This document shows positions 24,446-31,633 of a DNA stretch of 47,349 nucleotides, in pieces. This DNA comes from CF-118 sp035689345. GTDB taxonomy: Bacteria > Chloroflexota > Dormibacteria > Dormibacterales > Dormibacteraceae. The notes below the pieces were generated by a model. It was not told where the DNA came from and made no database searches. It was given only the letters and a program-made list of their open reading frames with translations. The DNA lies in contig DASSLR010000066.1 in NCBI GenBank assembly GCA_035689345.1, forward strand, positions 1 to 47,349, given 5' to 3'. Made by a program: the position numbers and the translations under genes. Each line of letters begins with the position of its first letter. Within the stretch, counting starts at the first letter, position 1.

Positions 24446-25156
24446 TCAGCCGCCGACCTGTTTCACGACCAGCTCGCGCGGAGGATCTGGCGGGCCGAAG
24501 AACTCGTCGAGGCTCGGATCGTGCGCGAGAACGCGGGCCGGCTCGAACGTGCTCCGGCGCCACCCGTGGGACTCGAACCATTCCGGCTGCTCGGGGTTGA
24601 TGAGCGCGACCACGCCCCGCGCCCACGTCACGCGCTCCAGCTCGCGCAGCACCGCGGGCTCGGGCCCGAACGCACCGCAAGCGGCAGTCAGCTGCGACCA
24701 GCCGTCGGGCAGCGGGATCGCCTCCGCCCACGCCGCGATCGCCTGCGCCTCCGGCACTCGCGCGCGCAGCAGCTCGATCAATCCAAGCGACGGTTCCAGC
24801 GCGATCACGCGCTCGCAGCTCCGGACCAGGTGAGCGGTGAGCCGGCCGGATCCCGCACCCACGTCAAGCGCGTGTGCCGCGCGAGGAAGGGCCGCGAGCA
24901 GCGGATCCGCGATGGGTTCCGCGGCCGCGAGCCGGTCCCACAGCTGAGGCTCGAGCTGGTACAGGAGAGTCCAGAACATCGCTCGCAGCACGCGCTCCTC
25001 GGCGCGCGCGTCGCCGTCGCGCATGAGGCGCACGTCGTCGATCGGAATGGCGGGAAGCGCGTGCTCCTTGACGGCCTGGGGCAGGCGGTCGATGTCGCGC
25101 CTCGAGAAGTGTTTCCATCCCGGCGGCGCGGCTGCGATCGCCGCTGCGTAATCCAC
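24446..25156 (-). CDS. SAM-dependent class I methyltransferase
   Basis: A 236-residue protein with an N-terminal alpha-helical cap and a Rossmann-type methyltransferase core: motif I is ALDVGAGSGRLTAHL near residues 95-109, motif II acid is VIALEPS, and a post-I region GWSQLTAACGAFG follows. The substrate is unknown. GTG at 25156. The stop directly abuts that of the convergent crotonyl-CoA reductase gene, with no space for a terminator, and the start lies 23 bases from that of the divergent glycosyltransferase. Confidence 0.85.
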   Translation of the reverse strand: MDYAAAIAAAPPGWKHFSRRDIDRLPQAVKEHALPAIPIDDVRLMRDGDARAEERVLRAMFWTLLYQLEPQLWDRLAAAEPIADPLLAALPRAAHALDVGAGSGRLTAHLVRSCERVIALEPSLGLIELLRARVPEAQAIAAWAEAIPLPDGWSQLTAACGAFGPEPAVLRELERVTWARGVVALINPEQPEWFESHGWRRSTFEPARVLAHDPSLDEFFGPPDPPRELVVKQVGG

Positions 25157-25179
25157 TGTCGCTCAGACTAGATCGTGCC

Positions 25180-26211
25180 TTGAAGATCGCGGTGATGGCC
25201 TCGCCGGTGACGCCCTTGCGCCCCGCGCAACCAGGCGGCGCCCAGGCGATGGTGTGCGACCTGGCCACAGGGCTGGCGCGCAGGGGACATGACGTCGAGC
25301 TGTATTGCGCGGAGGGTTCCGAAGTACCGGGCGCACGCCTGGTCACCGTGCCCTTGCCGCAGGACGCCGAGCGCGCGCTGGTCATGCCGCTGGGCGCCGT
25401 GCCGCCGCCGTCGCCAGGCGTCGCCAGGGCGATACGGCTGATGCTCGACGCCATCGCCGCGCGCGCGCCTGACGTCATCAGCCAGCACGCTTTCGACGCG
25501 CCCGCGTTCGACGGGTCGCACGGGCTGCCCATCCTGCACACGCTGCACATGCCTCCGCTCGTGCCCGCGGTGGTCGCCGCCGCGGGCGCGACCGAGGCGC
25601 GGAGCCTGGCCACGGTCTCCAACAGCTGCCTGGCCGCCTGGCGGGAGGCGGGCGTCGAAGTCGGTCAGGTCCTGCGCAACGGCGTGGAGGACAACGCAGA
25701 AATTCACGTAGACGCGCCGGAGCGGATGGCGCTCGTCGCGGGCCGCATCTCGCCGGAGAAGGGAATCGAGGACGCCATCGCGGCGGCGAGGGCGACCGGG
25801 CTCCCGGTCCGCCTGGCGGGCGCGCACTACGATCCCGGCTATGAGGTGGACCTGCGCGGCGTCGAGGTGCTCGGCCTGCTCACGCGCGCGGACCTGCGCC
25901 AGGTGATGGCGCGCAGCGCGGTCACGATCTGCGCCGTGCGGTGGGAGGAGCCCTTCGGCCTGGTCGCCGCCGAGGCGCAGATGGCCGGGTGCCCGGTTGC
26001 CGCCTATCGCCGCGGTGCGATGCCGGAGGTGATCGAAGAGGGAGTGAGCGGTTACCTCGCCGCTCCGGACGACACACGCGAGCTGGCGGATGCCATCGAG
26101 CGGTGCCTCACGCTCGGCCGCGGCGAGGTGCGCGCGAGCGCGCGCCGGAGGCTCGGGCTGGAAGGCGCGCTCGACGGCTACGAACGAGCCCTCGCCGAGG
26201 TCGCGCCTTGA
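25180..26211 (+). CDS. GT4-type glycosyltransferase
   Basis: A 343-residue GT-B glycosyltransferase. The N-terminal Rossmann half has PGGAQAMVCDLATGLARRGHDVELYC, and the donor-binding half begins near residue 180 with VAGRISPEKGIEDAI and contains the EX7E motif in WEEPFGLVAAEAQMAGCPVAAYRRGAMPEVI. The layout resembles group 1 transferases that use sugar nucleotides. Acceptor is unknown. TTG at 25180. Its stop overlaps the start of the SDR (TTGA), so the two are coupled. Confidence 0.9.
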   Translation: MKIAVMASPVTPLRPAQPGGAQAMVCDLATGLARRGHDVELYCAEGSEVPGARLVTVPLPQDAERALVMPLGAVPPPSPGVARAIRLMLDAIAARAPDVISQHAFDAPAFDGSHGLPILHTLHMPPLVPAVVAAAGATEARSLATVSNSCLAAWREAGVEVGQVLRNGVEDNAEIHVDAPERMALVAGRISPEKGIEDAIAAARATGLPVRLAGAHYDPGYEVDLRGVEVLGLLTRADLRQVMARSAVTICAVRWEEPFGLVAAEAQMAGCPVAAYRRGAMPEVIEEGVSGYLAAPDDTRELADAIERCLTLGRGEVRASARRRLGLEGALDGYERALAEVAP

Positions 26212-26831
26212 CCGCGCCGTGCGCCGTCGTCACGGGCGGTTCGGGCGGCATCGGGTCGGCGGTGGTTTCGCTGCTGCGCCGGCGCGGCTGGGAGGTGACG
26301 TCGCTCAGCCGGCGCGAAGGATGTGACGTTTCCGACGAGCAGCAGGTGAAGAAGGCCTTTGCGCGCCTCGACGGGCTGGACGCGATGATCCACTGCGCCG
26401 CGGTCCTGATCAAGAAACCGTTCGCCGAGCTGACGGCCGCCGATTGGGACGAGCAGCTTGGCGCCGACCTGCGCGGGGCCTTTCTCTGCGCGCGTGAGTC
26501 GTTCCGGCTGATGAGCGCGCGAGGTGGATCGATCGTGCTCGTGTCCAGCCTGTCCGGGGTGGCGGGCGCGGAGAAGTTCCCCGGGATGGCGGCCTACGTG
26601 GCCGCGAAATCCGCCCTCGCCGGCCTGACCGAGGTGCTTGCGGTGGAGGGCAGGCCCGACGGCATCCGCGTCAACGCCGTGAGCCCGGGCGCCGTGGACA
26701 CAGCGATGCTGAAGGTCGCCGGGGTCGGCGGACCGAAGCTGCAGCCCGAGCAGGTGGCGGGTGTGATCGCCTGGCTGGCCTCGCCCGAGTCGGCGCCACT
26801 CTCGGGCGCCAACCTCCGGCTCGATCCCTGA
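26208..26831 (+). CDS. Short-chain dehydrogenase/reductase
   Basis: A compact 207-residue SDR: cofactor motif VTGGSGGIGSAV, CAAV near residue 60 in place of the usual NNAG, catalytic serine in VLVSSLSG and YVAAK near 130. It is shorter than the normal 240-250 residues. The TTG at 26208 overlaps the glycosyltransferase stop. Forty-seven bases later begin genes for a pterin synthase and GTP cyclohydrolase I, which leaves open that it is a sepiapterin-reductase-like step of tetrahydrobiopterin synthesis; glycosyltransferase-linked chemistry is equally possible. Confidence 0.88.
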   Translation: MTAPCAVVTGGSGGIGSAVVSLLRRRGWEVTSLSRREGCDVSDEQQVKKAFARLDGLDAMIHCAAVLIKKPFAELTAADWDEQLGADLRGAFLCARESFRLMSARGGSIVLVSSLSGVAGAEKFPGMAAYVAAKSALAGLTEVLAVEGRPDGIRVNAVSPGAVDTAMLKVAGVGGPKLQPEQVAGVIAWLASPESAPLSGANLRLDP

Positions 26832-26878
26832 GGGAAGTTACCCCGGGCAGTAAGCGTTCCTTATAGGGAGGGTGAGGT

Positions 26879-27289
26879 TTGACTGAACAGGTCCGGATTC
26901 AGCGGCGTGCCACGTTCGCGGCGGCGCACATCCTCTGCCGGCCCGAGTGGAGTGAGGAGCGCAATCGCGAAGTCTTCGGCGCGTGCGCGACCGATCACGG
27001 CCACAACTACGTGGTCGAGGTCACGGTCGGAGGTCCCGTCGACCCGGAGACCGGCATGGTGATCAACCTCAAGCAGGTCGACGCGGCGCTGCGCCGGCAT
27101 TTCATCGACGCGGTCGACCATCGACACCTGAACCGCGACGTCGATTTCCTCCGTGGCGTCGTGCCCACGGCGGAGAACATCGCCATCGCGGCGTTCAAGC
27201 AGCTGGAGCCGCACCTGAAGCCCGCGCGGCTGTTGAAGGTGCGCGTGGTGGAATCGGAGAACAACGCCGCGGAGGCGAGCGCCGAATGA
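26879..27289 (+). CDS. 6-pyruvoyl/6-carboxy-tetrahydropterin synthase
   Basis: A 136-residue member of the PTPS/QueD family, which acts on 7,8-dihydroneopterin triphosphate. Zinc ligands are His17 (AAAHIL) and the HGH pair His40 and His42; the catalytic cysteine is Cys36 in CATDHGHNY. The DHRHLNRDV motif with Asp80 and His81, and TAEN near 97-100, are also present. CxxxHGH is shared with QueD, but the PEWSEERNREVFGAC insertion and LNRDVDF segment resemble PTPS, so BH4 synthesis, queuosine synthesis and both remain possible. TTG at 26879, preceded by GGGAGGGTGAGG. Its stop overlaps folE (ATGA). Confidence 0.9.
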   Translation: MTEQVRIQRRATFAAAHILCRPEWSEERNREVFGACATDHGHNYVVEVTVGGPVDPETGMVINLKQVDAALRRHFIDAVDHRHLNRDVDFLRGVVPTAENIAIAAFKQLEPHLKPARLLKVRVVESENNAAEASAE

Positions 27290-27876
27290 GCCTTCCCCAG
27301 CCATCCCCGCGGCCGCGCTTCCAGGAGCTGGAGGACGCGGCGCGCAAGATCCTCGCGGCGGTCGGAGAGGACGTCGAACGCGAAGGCCTGGAGGCGACGC
27401 CTCGCCGAGTCGCGCGCGCGCTGCTCGACCTGACGGGCGGGTACGACGTCGACATCCAGACGCTGGTGCGCGGTGCTCTGTACGAGCGGGCCGCCGATGA
27501 CCCTGTGACCGTGCGCGACATTCCGTTCTACAGCCTCTGCGAGCACCACATGCTGCCGATGTTCGGCCGGTGCCACGTCGGCTACGTTCCGTCCGGCCGC
27601 GTCATCGGCCTGAGCAAGCTGCCGCGGATCGTCGACGCGTTCGCCCATCGCCTGCAGCTGCAGGAACGCATGACACGCGAGATCGCGGAGGCGGTGGAGG
27701 GCGTGGTCGACGCGAAGGGCGTGGCCGTCGTGATGGAGGCGCGTCACCTGTGCGTCGAGATGCGCGGCGTCGAGAAGCACGCGAGTGAAACCGTGACGTC
27801 GTCCCTGCTTGGTGTCTACCTCAGTGACGCGCAGCTGCGCGCCGAGTTCATGAACCTGGTGCAGAGGGTGCGCTAG
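27286..27876 (+). CDS. folE: GTP cyclohydrolase I
   Basis: A 196-residue enzyme that converts GTP to 7,8-dihydroneopterin triphosphate, the shared precursor of folate, BH4 and queuosine. The zinc site is intact: Cys85 and His88 in SLCEHHMLP, and the second cysteine in EARHLCVEMRGVEK. The usual FGRCHVGYVPSGRVIGLSKLPR stretch follows. The ATG at 27286 overlaps the upstream stop as ATGA, so the encoded pair makes successive steps. Its stop codon shares the four bases CTAG with the stop of the opposing DUF1989 gene. Confidence 0.97.
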   Translation: MSLPQPSPRPRFQELEDAARKILAAVGEDVEREGLEATPRRVARALLDLTGGYDVDIQTLVRGALYERAADDPVTVRDIPFYSLCEHHMLPMFGRCHVGYVPSGRVIGLSKLPRIVDAFAHRLQLQERMTREIAEAVEGVVDAKGVAVVMEARHLCVEMRGVEKHASETVTSSLLGVYLSDAQLRAEFMNLVQRVR

Positions 27877-28748
27877 CTTCGGATCGCCTCGGTCAGGGGC
27901 GGCGGCACGCCCTCGGGGGCGTTCAGCCCGTGGCGCGAGCCGTGCATGCCCTGGTAGGCGCTCGGCTGCGGCGGGCGCCATCCGGTGAGGAGCTTTGGAT
28001 CGACGCGAAACACCTCGACCTGGATGGGGTTGCACACCGGCTCGCGGCCGGCTTCCGGTCCCCAGATGGGCACGGACAGGTCGCCGCCCGGGCACGTCGA
28101 CGCCGCCATGAGGAGGTCGATCTCGCAGAAGAGCTCGAAGAAGTCACCGCGCACCGCCGGCGACGCTTTCATGAAGTAGCGCTCGTCATCCGGCATCAGG
28201 CCGGTGACCTGGAAGATGTTGATCACGTCGTGCACGTCGAACTCGGTCAGGCCGTACGGGAGCACGGCGCGCGTCAGGTTGGAATGGCAGTGGAAGTCAT
28301 AGGCGGTGCCGGAGAGAAGCTGGTTGACGTACGGGTCACACCGCGTGCCGAGCAGGTCGTGGCAGCCGGCGCCGTCCGCGTCGCGCCCGTACTTCATCGA
28401 GTCGGCGACGATGGTCACGAGCGGCCGCAGGAACGGAAGGTTCGACCAGAGCCGGTGGCCCGCCGTCACGTGGGCGCCGTAGAACTGTCGCGTGCGCGCG
28501 GCCCAGAACCTTTCGCGTGGGTCGTGACGGTTCCAGAGGTTGAGGTCGAGCACCTGCGGGCCTTCGACGATCGAGAACCTGACGACGCTCCCGGCCGGCG
28601 CGGTCCACGCGCGACCGCTGCGCACGGGGATGAGCACGGAGTGGATCAGCTGGCGACCCTCGGTCCTGGAGCCGATCGGCCCATAAAGCGCGGGGTCCGC
28701 GGCCAGCGGGCTGCCGACGCCCGAAACGTACGCGGGTTGTGGGCTCAT
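27873..28748 (-). CDS. DUF1989 protein (urea carboxylase-associated/carboxyguanidine deiminase family)
   Basis: A 291-residue protein of the DUF1989 family, to which the carboxyguanidine deiminase subunits (CgdA/CgdB) of guanidine assimilation belong. Conserved residues seen include CHDLLGTRCDPY (near 128-139), DFHCHSNLTRAV, INIFQVTGLMPD and the STCPGGDL segment near the C-terminus. The cysteine/histidine set is consistent with a bound metal. No urea carboxylase, allophanate hydrolase or guanidine transporter genes are adjacent; instead it begins two bases after the ectoine synthase stop, so the two proteins probably act together. Confidence 0.85.
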   Translation of the reverse strand: MSPQPAYVSGVGSPLAADPALYGPIGSRTEGRQLIHSVLIPVRSGRAWTAPAGSVVRFSIVEGPQVLDLNLWNRHDPRERFWAARTRQFYGAHVTAGHRLWSNLPFLRPLVTIVADSMKYGRDADGAGCHDLLGTRCDPYVNQLLSGTAYDFHCHSNLTRAVLPYGLTEFDVHDVINIFQVTGLMPDDERYFMKASPAVRGDFFELFCEIDLLMAASTCPGGDLSVPIWGPEAGREPVCNPIQVEVFRVDPKLLTGWRPPQPSAYQGMHGSRHGLNAPEGVPPPLTEAIRS

Positions 28749-28750
28749 GA

Positions 28751-29143
28751 TCAGACCTCCTCTGCGAGCAGCGGATAACCTCCGCGCTCGTCGTGGTGCT
28801 CGGTGCCGACCAGCGCCGGCCAGAAAACGCAGAGCAGAGTCATCGGAGTTTTCGTACGCAGGATGTGACGATCGTGCTGGTCCAGCGTGTACATGGTTCC
28901 CGGGCCGAGCTGATGAGTCATGCCACTTGCCACCTCGGTGACCTCGCCCTCGCCGGCGATGCAGTAGTTGGCCTCGTAATGGTTCGTGTACTCGAGCTCG
29001 AGCTCGGTGCCCGCGGCGAGCTCGGTAAGGTGCAGCGAGAAATTGACGCCGTCGTCGCGCCGCAGGAAACGGCGGCTGCGCCAGCCCTCGCCTCGAACGT
29101 CACGCTCCGTCCCGGACAGCTGCGCCAGGTCGCGAACGATCAT
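28751..29143 (-). CDS. ectC: Ectoine synthase (orphan)
   Basis: A 130-residue cupin that closely resembles EctC, which closes N-gamma-acetyl-diaminobutyrate to the cyclic amidine ectoine. With ATG at 29143 the iron ligands known from Paenibacillus lautus EctC fall on identical residue numbers: Glu57, Tyr85 and His93. Other hallmarks are MIVRDLAQLSGTERDVRGEG, NHYEANYCIAGEGEV and LDQHDRHILRTKT. The longer frame upstream to 29203 is not conserved. No ectA, ectB or ectD is visible, so it is a solitary copy; it may finish ectoine from an imported precursor or act on another amidine with its DUF1989 neighbour. Confidence 0.92.
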   Translation of the reverse strand: MIVRDLAQLSGTERDVRGEGWRSRRFLRRDDGVNFSLHLTELAAGTELELEYTNHYEANYCIAGEGEVTEVASGMTHQLGPGTMYTLDQHDRHILRTKTPMTLLCVFWPALVGTEHHDERGGYPLLAEEV

Positions 29144-29186
29144 TGCGGCGAACCTCTCTTCGTAAGCCCGTCTGCTCGCGCCAATG

Positions 29187-29203
29187 ATGCCGCACGACGG
29201 CAT
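29187..29203. promoter_or_regulatory. Inverted repeat between ectC and the sulfite-oxidase-like gene
   Basis: ATGCCG and CGGCAT lie as inverted repeats separated by five bases in the 89-base divergent gap. A possible -10 (TCTAAT, 29208-29213) follows on the plus strand 19 bases before the ATG. It may be an operator for one or both genes; the pattern is short and could be chance. Confidence 0.4.
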
Positions 29204-29232
29204 ATGGTCTAATCGCGACGGAGGTCGGTGGT

Positions 29233-30360
29233 ATGGCGAAGACGCTTGATTCGAGACCCGCGGGCACCCTGATCTCGGCGCCCGACATCACGCCCGAAGA
29301 GCTTCAGCTCGCGGTGCGCAACCACTCGATGCCGCTCGAGGCGCTGCGCTACCCCGTCACGCCGCTGGGCCTCCACTACCTGTTGATCCACTTCGACATC
29401 CCGTTCGTCGACGCGTCGAACTGGGAGCTCGAGATCGGCGGCCACGTCCGGCGGCCGCTCCGCCTGAACCTCGAAGAAATCAAATCCCGGCCCGCCACGA
29501 CCGTCGCGGTCACGCTCGAGTGCGCCGGCAACGGCCGTGCCCGGTTGTCCCCGCGGCCGATGAGCCAGCCGTGGCTCGGGGAGGCGGTCGGCAACGCCGA
29601 GTGGACCGGCACGGCGCTGGGTCCGATCCTCGCCGACGCCGGCCTGCGCGACGGCGCGGTGGACGTGGTGTTCACGGGTCTCGACCGCGGCGTGCAGGGA
29701 GGCATCGAGCAGCTGTACGAGCGCAGCCTCTCCGTGGCCGAGGCCCGGCGCCCGGAGATCATGCTCGTCTACGCGATCAACGGGCAGCCGCTGCCGCCGC
29801 AGCACGGGTTTCCGGTGCGCCTGATCGTGCCGGGTTGGTACGGCATGGCCCACGTGAAGTGGCTGCGCTCGATCACGGTCACGGACCGGCCTTTCGAGGG
29901 TTACCAGCAGGCACGCGCGTACCACTATCGGTTGAATGACGAAGGCGCGGGCGACGCCGTCACGAGGATGCTGCCCCGGGCGCTGATGGTGCCGCCGGGT
30001 TTCCCCGACTTCATGTCCCGCACCCGATTCGTCTCCACGGGCCGGCACACCATCGAGGGTCGCGCGTGGTCCGGGCGCGGTGACGTGACGCGCGTCGAGT
30101 TCAGCGCCGACGGCGGCCGCACCTGGGTCCCGACCGAGCTGGGTCCGGCAGCGTCTCCTTTCGCCTGGCGCGGATGGAAATGCGAGTGGACCGCGACGCC
30201 CGGCAGCCACGAGCTGTGCGTCCGCGCCGCCGACGCCGCGGGCAACGTCCAGCCGGACGGGCCGAACTGGAATCTCGAGGGCGTCCAGAACAACGCCATC
30301 CAGCGCGTGGCCGTGATCGCGGGCACGGTGGACGAGGTGCAGCGTCCCGCCGGCCTCTAG
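29233..30360 (+). CDS. Sulfite-oxidase-like molybdopterin enzyme
   Basis: A 375-residue protein with the sulfite oxidase molybdopterin domain: the molybdenum-ligating cysteine is Cys97 in TLECAGNGR, followed by GNAEWTGTALG and PVRLIVPGWYGMAHVKWL. A dimerisation (Mo-co_dimer) domain occupies roughly residues 250-370. There is no Tat or Sec signal and no heme domain, so unlike SorA or SoxC it should stay in the cytosol, and the electron acceptor is unknown. GGAGG lies before ATG at 29233. The substrate could be sulfite or another reducible compound. Confidence 0.9.
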   Translation: MAKTLDSRPAGTLISAPDITPEELQLAVRNHSMPLEALRYPVTPLGLHYLLIHFDIPFVDASNWELEIGGHVRRPLRLNLEEIKSRPATTVAVTLECAGNGRARLSPRPMSQPWLGEAVGNAEWTGTALGPILADAGLRDGAVDVVFTGLDRGVQGGIEQLYERSLSVAEARRPEIMLVYAINGQPLPPQHGFPVRLIVPGWYGMAHVKWLRSITVTDRPFEGYQQARAYHYRLNDEGAGDAVTRMLPRALMVPPGFPDFMSRTRFVSTGRHTIEGRAWSGRGDVTRVEFSADGGRTWVPTELGPAASPFAWRGWKCEWTATPGSHELCVRAADAAGNVQPDGPNWNLEGVQNNAIQRVAVIAGTVDEVQRPAGL

Positions 30361-30369
30361 TCCAGCGCC

Positions 30370-31617
30370 GTGCTGACGCCTTTTCGAAGCGGGCGTTACA
30401 CGTGGCTCTGGTTCAGCAACGCCGCGTCGTCGAGCGGCCGCTGGGGGCTGGTCCTGGTCCTCAGCGCGCAGCTGCTGCTGGTCACGCACTCGTCCTTCTG
30501 GGTCGGATTCGGCCTGTTCCTGACGCAGGGCCCGACGATCTTTCTTGCGCCCGTGTCGGGGGTGCTCGCCGACCGCCTGGACCGCCGGCTCCTCAACGTC
30601 CTGTCCTCTCTGCTCGGGGCGGCGGTTTGCGCGCTGTTCGGAGCGCTGACGTGGCTTGGTCTGCTATCGCTTCCGTGGATGCTCGTCCTGAGCCTGGTCT
30701 ACGGCATCGCGTTCGTCTTCCAGCTGACGATTCGGAGCACCCTCGTACCGAGCGTTGTGCCGCGCGAGGCGCTCGTCCCGGCGATCTCCCTGTTCCAGGT
30801 CGGGACGCAGGGCTCGCAGTTCCTCGGCCCGCTGCTGGCCACGCCGCTGTTCGTCAGCGGAGGACCCGCGCCGGCCTGGATGCTGTGCGCCGCGCTCTAC
30901 GCGGCGTCGGCCCTTCTCTCCATCCCGGTGGGCGAGGTCCGCGTGCAGTGGGCGGGCGATGCGCCGAAGGCGGGCCTCCGCGAGTCGATGAGATACCTGC
31001 GCGCGCGGCCCCTGGTGTGGACCGCCATCCTCGCGGTTGCGCTGCACTGCGCGCTGACCATGGGCTACCAGGGCATGCTGCCGATGTTCGTCACCATGGA
31101 TCTCCAGGCGCCGGATTCCGCCTACGGCGCGCTGCTCGCGTCCATCGGGCTTGGCGCCGTCATCGGCAGCGTCGGCCTGGCATGGCTTTCGGCGCCTCTG
31201 TACCGTCCGGCGTTCTTCGCCATTTCGCTGGTCGGGAGCGGCCTGAGCCTTTCGGTGATGGCCGTGGCGCCGTCGGTGCCGGCGGTCGTCGTGTTCGGTT
31301 TTTTCGTCGGCAGCACGCAGGCGGTCTTCATGACCCTGGCGCTGGCGCTCATCCAGAGCTCGGTCGAGGACAGTTTCCGCGGCCGCGCCACGAGCGTCTA
31401 TCAGATGATCACGCTGGCGCCGATGGCCGTGTTCGGCTGGGGCATGGGTGGCCTGGCCGACATCACCGAGCCTCGCCCGCTGATGTTCATCTGCGGGATC
31501 GCGTTCCTCGCGATCATGGCCGGGTACGCGGTGGTCTCCACGGACCTGCGCTCCCTGTTCCGCAGCCACGGGTGGGCGCAGGGCCTGACCCCGGCCGCGG
31601 TCACGGCCGTCTCCTGA
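30370..31617 (+). CDS. MFS transporter (MFS_3/enterobactin-exporter type)
   Basis: A 415-residue protein with 12 predicted membrane helices and the MFS loop motif GVLADRLDRR after TM2, repeated in weaker form (GRATSVYQM) in the second half. The pattern of the EntS-like branch is seen in FLTQGPTIFLAPVSG. Substrate unknown. GTG at 30370, 9 bases after the sulfite-oxidase-like stop, possibly co-transcribed. Its stop lies inside a perfect hairpin that abuts the cobT start. Confidence 0.9.
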   Translation: MLTPFRSGRYTWLWFSNAASSSGRWGLVLVLSAQLLLVTHSSFWVGFGLFLTQGPTIFLAPVSGVLADRLDRRLLNVLSSLLGAAVCALFGALTWLGLLSLPWMLVLSLVYGIAFVFQLTIRSTLVPSVVPREALVPAISLFQVGTQGSQFLGPLLATPLFVSGGPAPAWMLCAALYAASALLSIPVGEVRVQWAGDAPKAGLRESMRYLRARPLVWTAILAVALHCALTMGYQGMLPMFVTMDLQAPDSAYGALLASIGLGAVIGSVGLAWLSAPLYRPAFFAISLVGSGLSLSVMAVAPSVPAVVVFGFFVGSTQAVFMTLALALIQSSVEDSFRGRATSVYQMITLAPMAVFGWGMGGLADITEPRPLMFICGIAFLAIMAGYAVVSTDLRSLFRSHGWAQGLTPAAVTAVS

Positions 31618-31633
31618 CTACGCTTTCGTAGTC
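31616..31633 (+). promoter_or_regulatory. Perfect hairpin between MFS stop and cobT start
   Basis: GACTACG-CTTT-CGTAGTC forms a seven-base-pair stem with a four-base loop. It starts inside the MFS stop codon and ends on the base before the cobT ATG. There is no following U tract, so a terminator is unlikely. It leaves no separate Shine-Dalgarno for cobT and might control access to the start codon or help re-initiation after the MFS stop. Confidence 0.5.

Noticed and set aside
28751..29143. Ectoine biosynthesis operon
   Set aside because: Only ectC is present; no acetyltransferase (ectA), aminotransferase (ectB) or hydroxylase (ectD) was found in any frame nearby.
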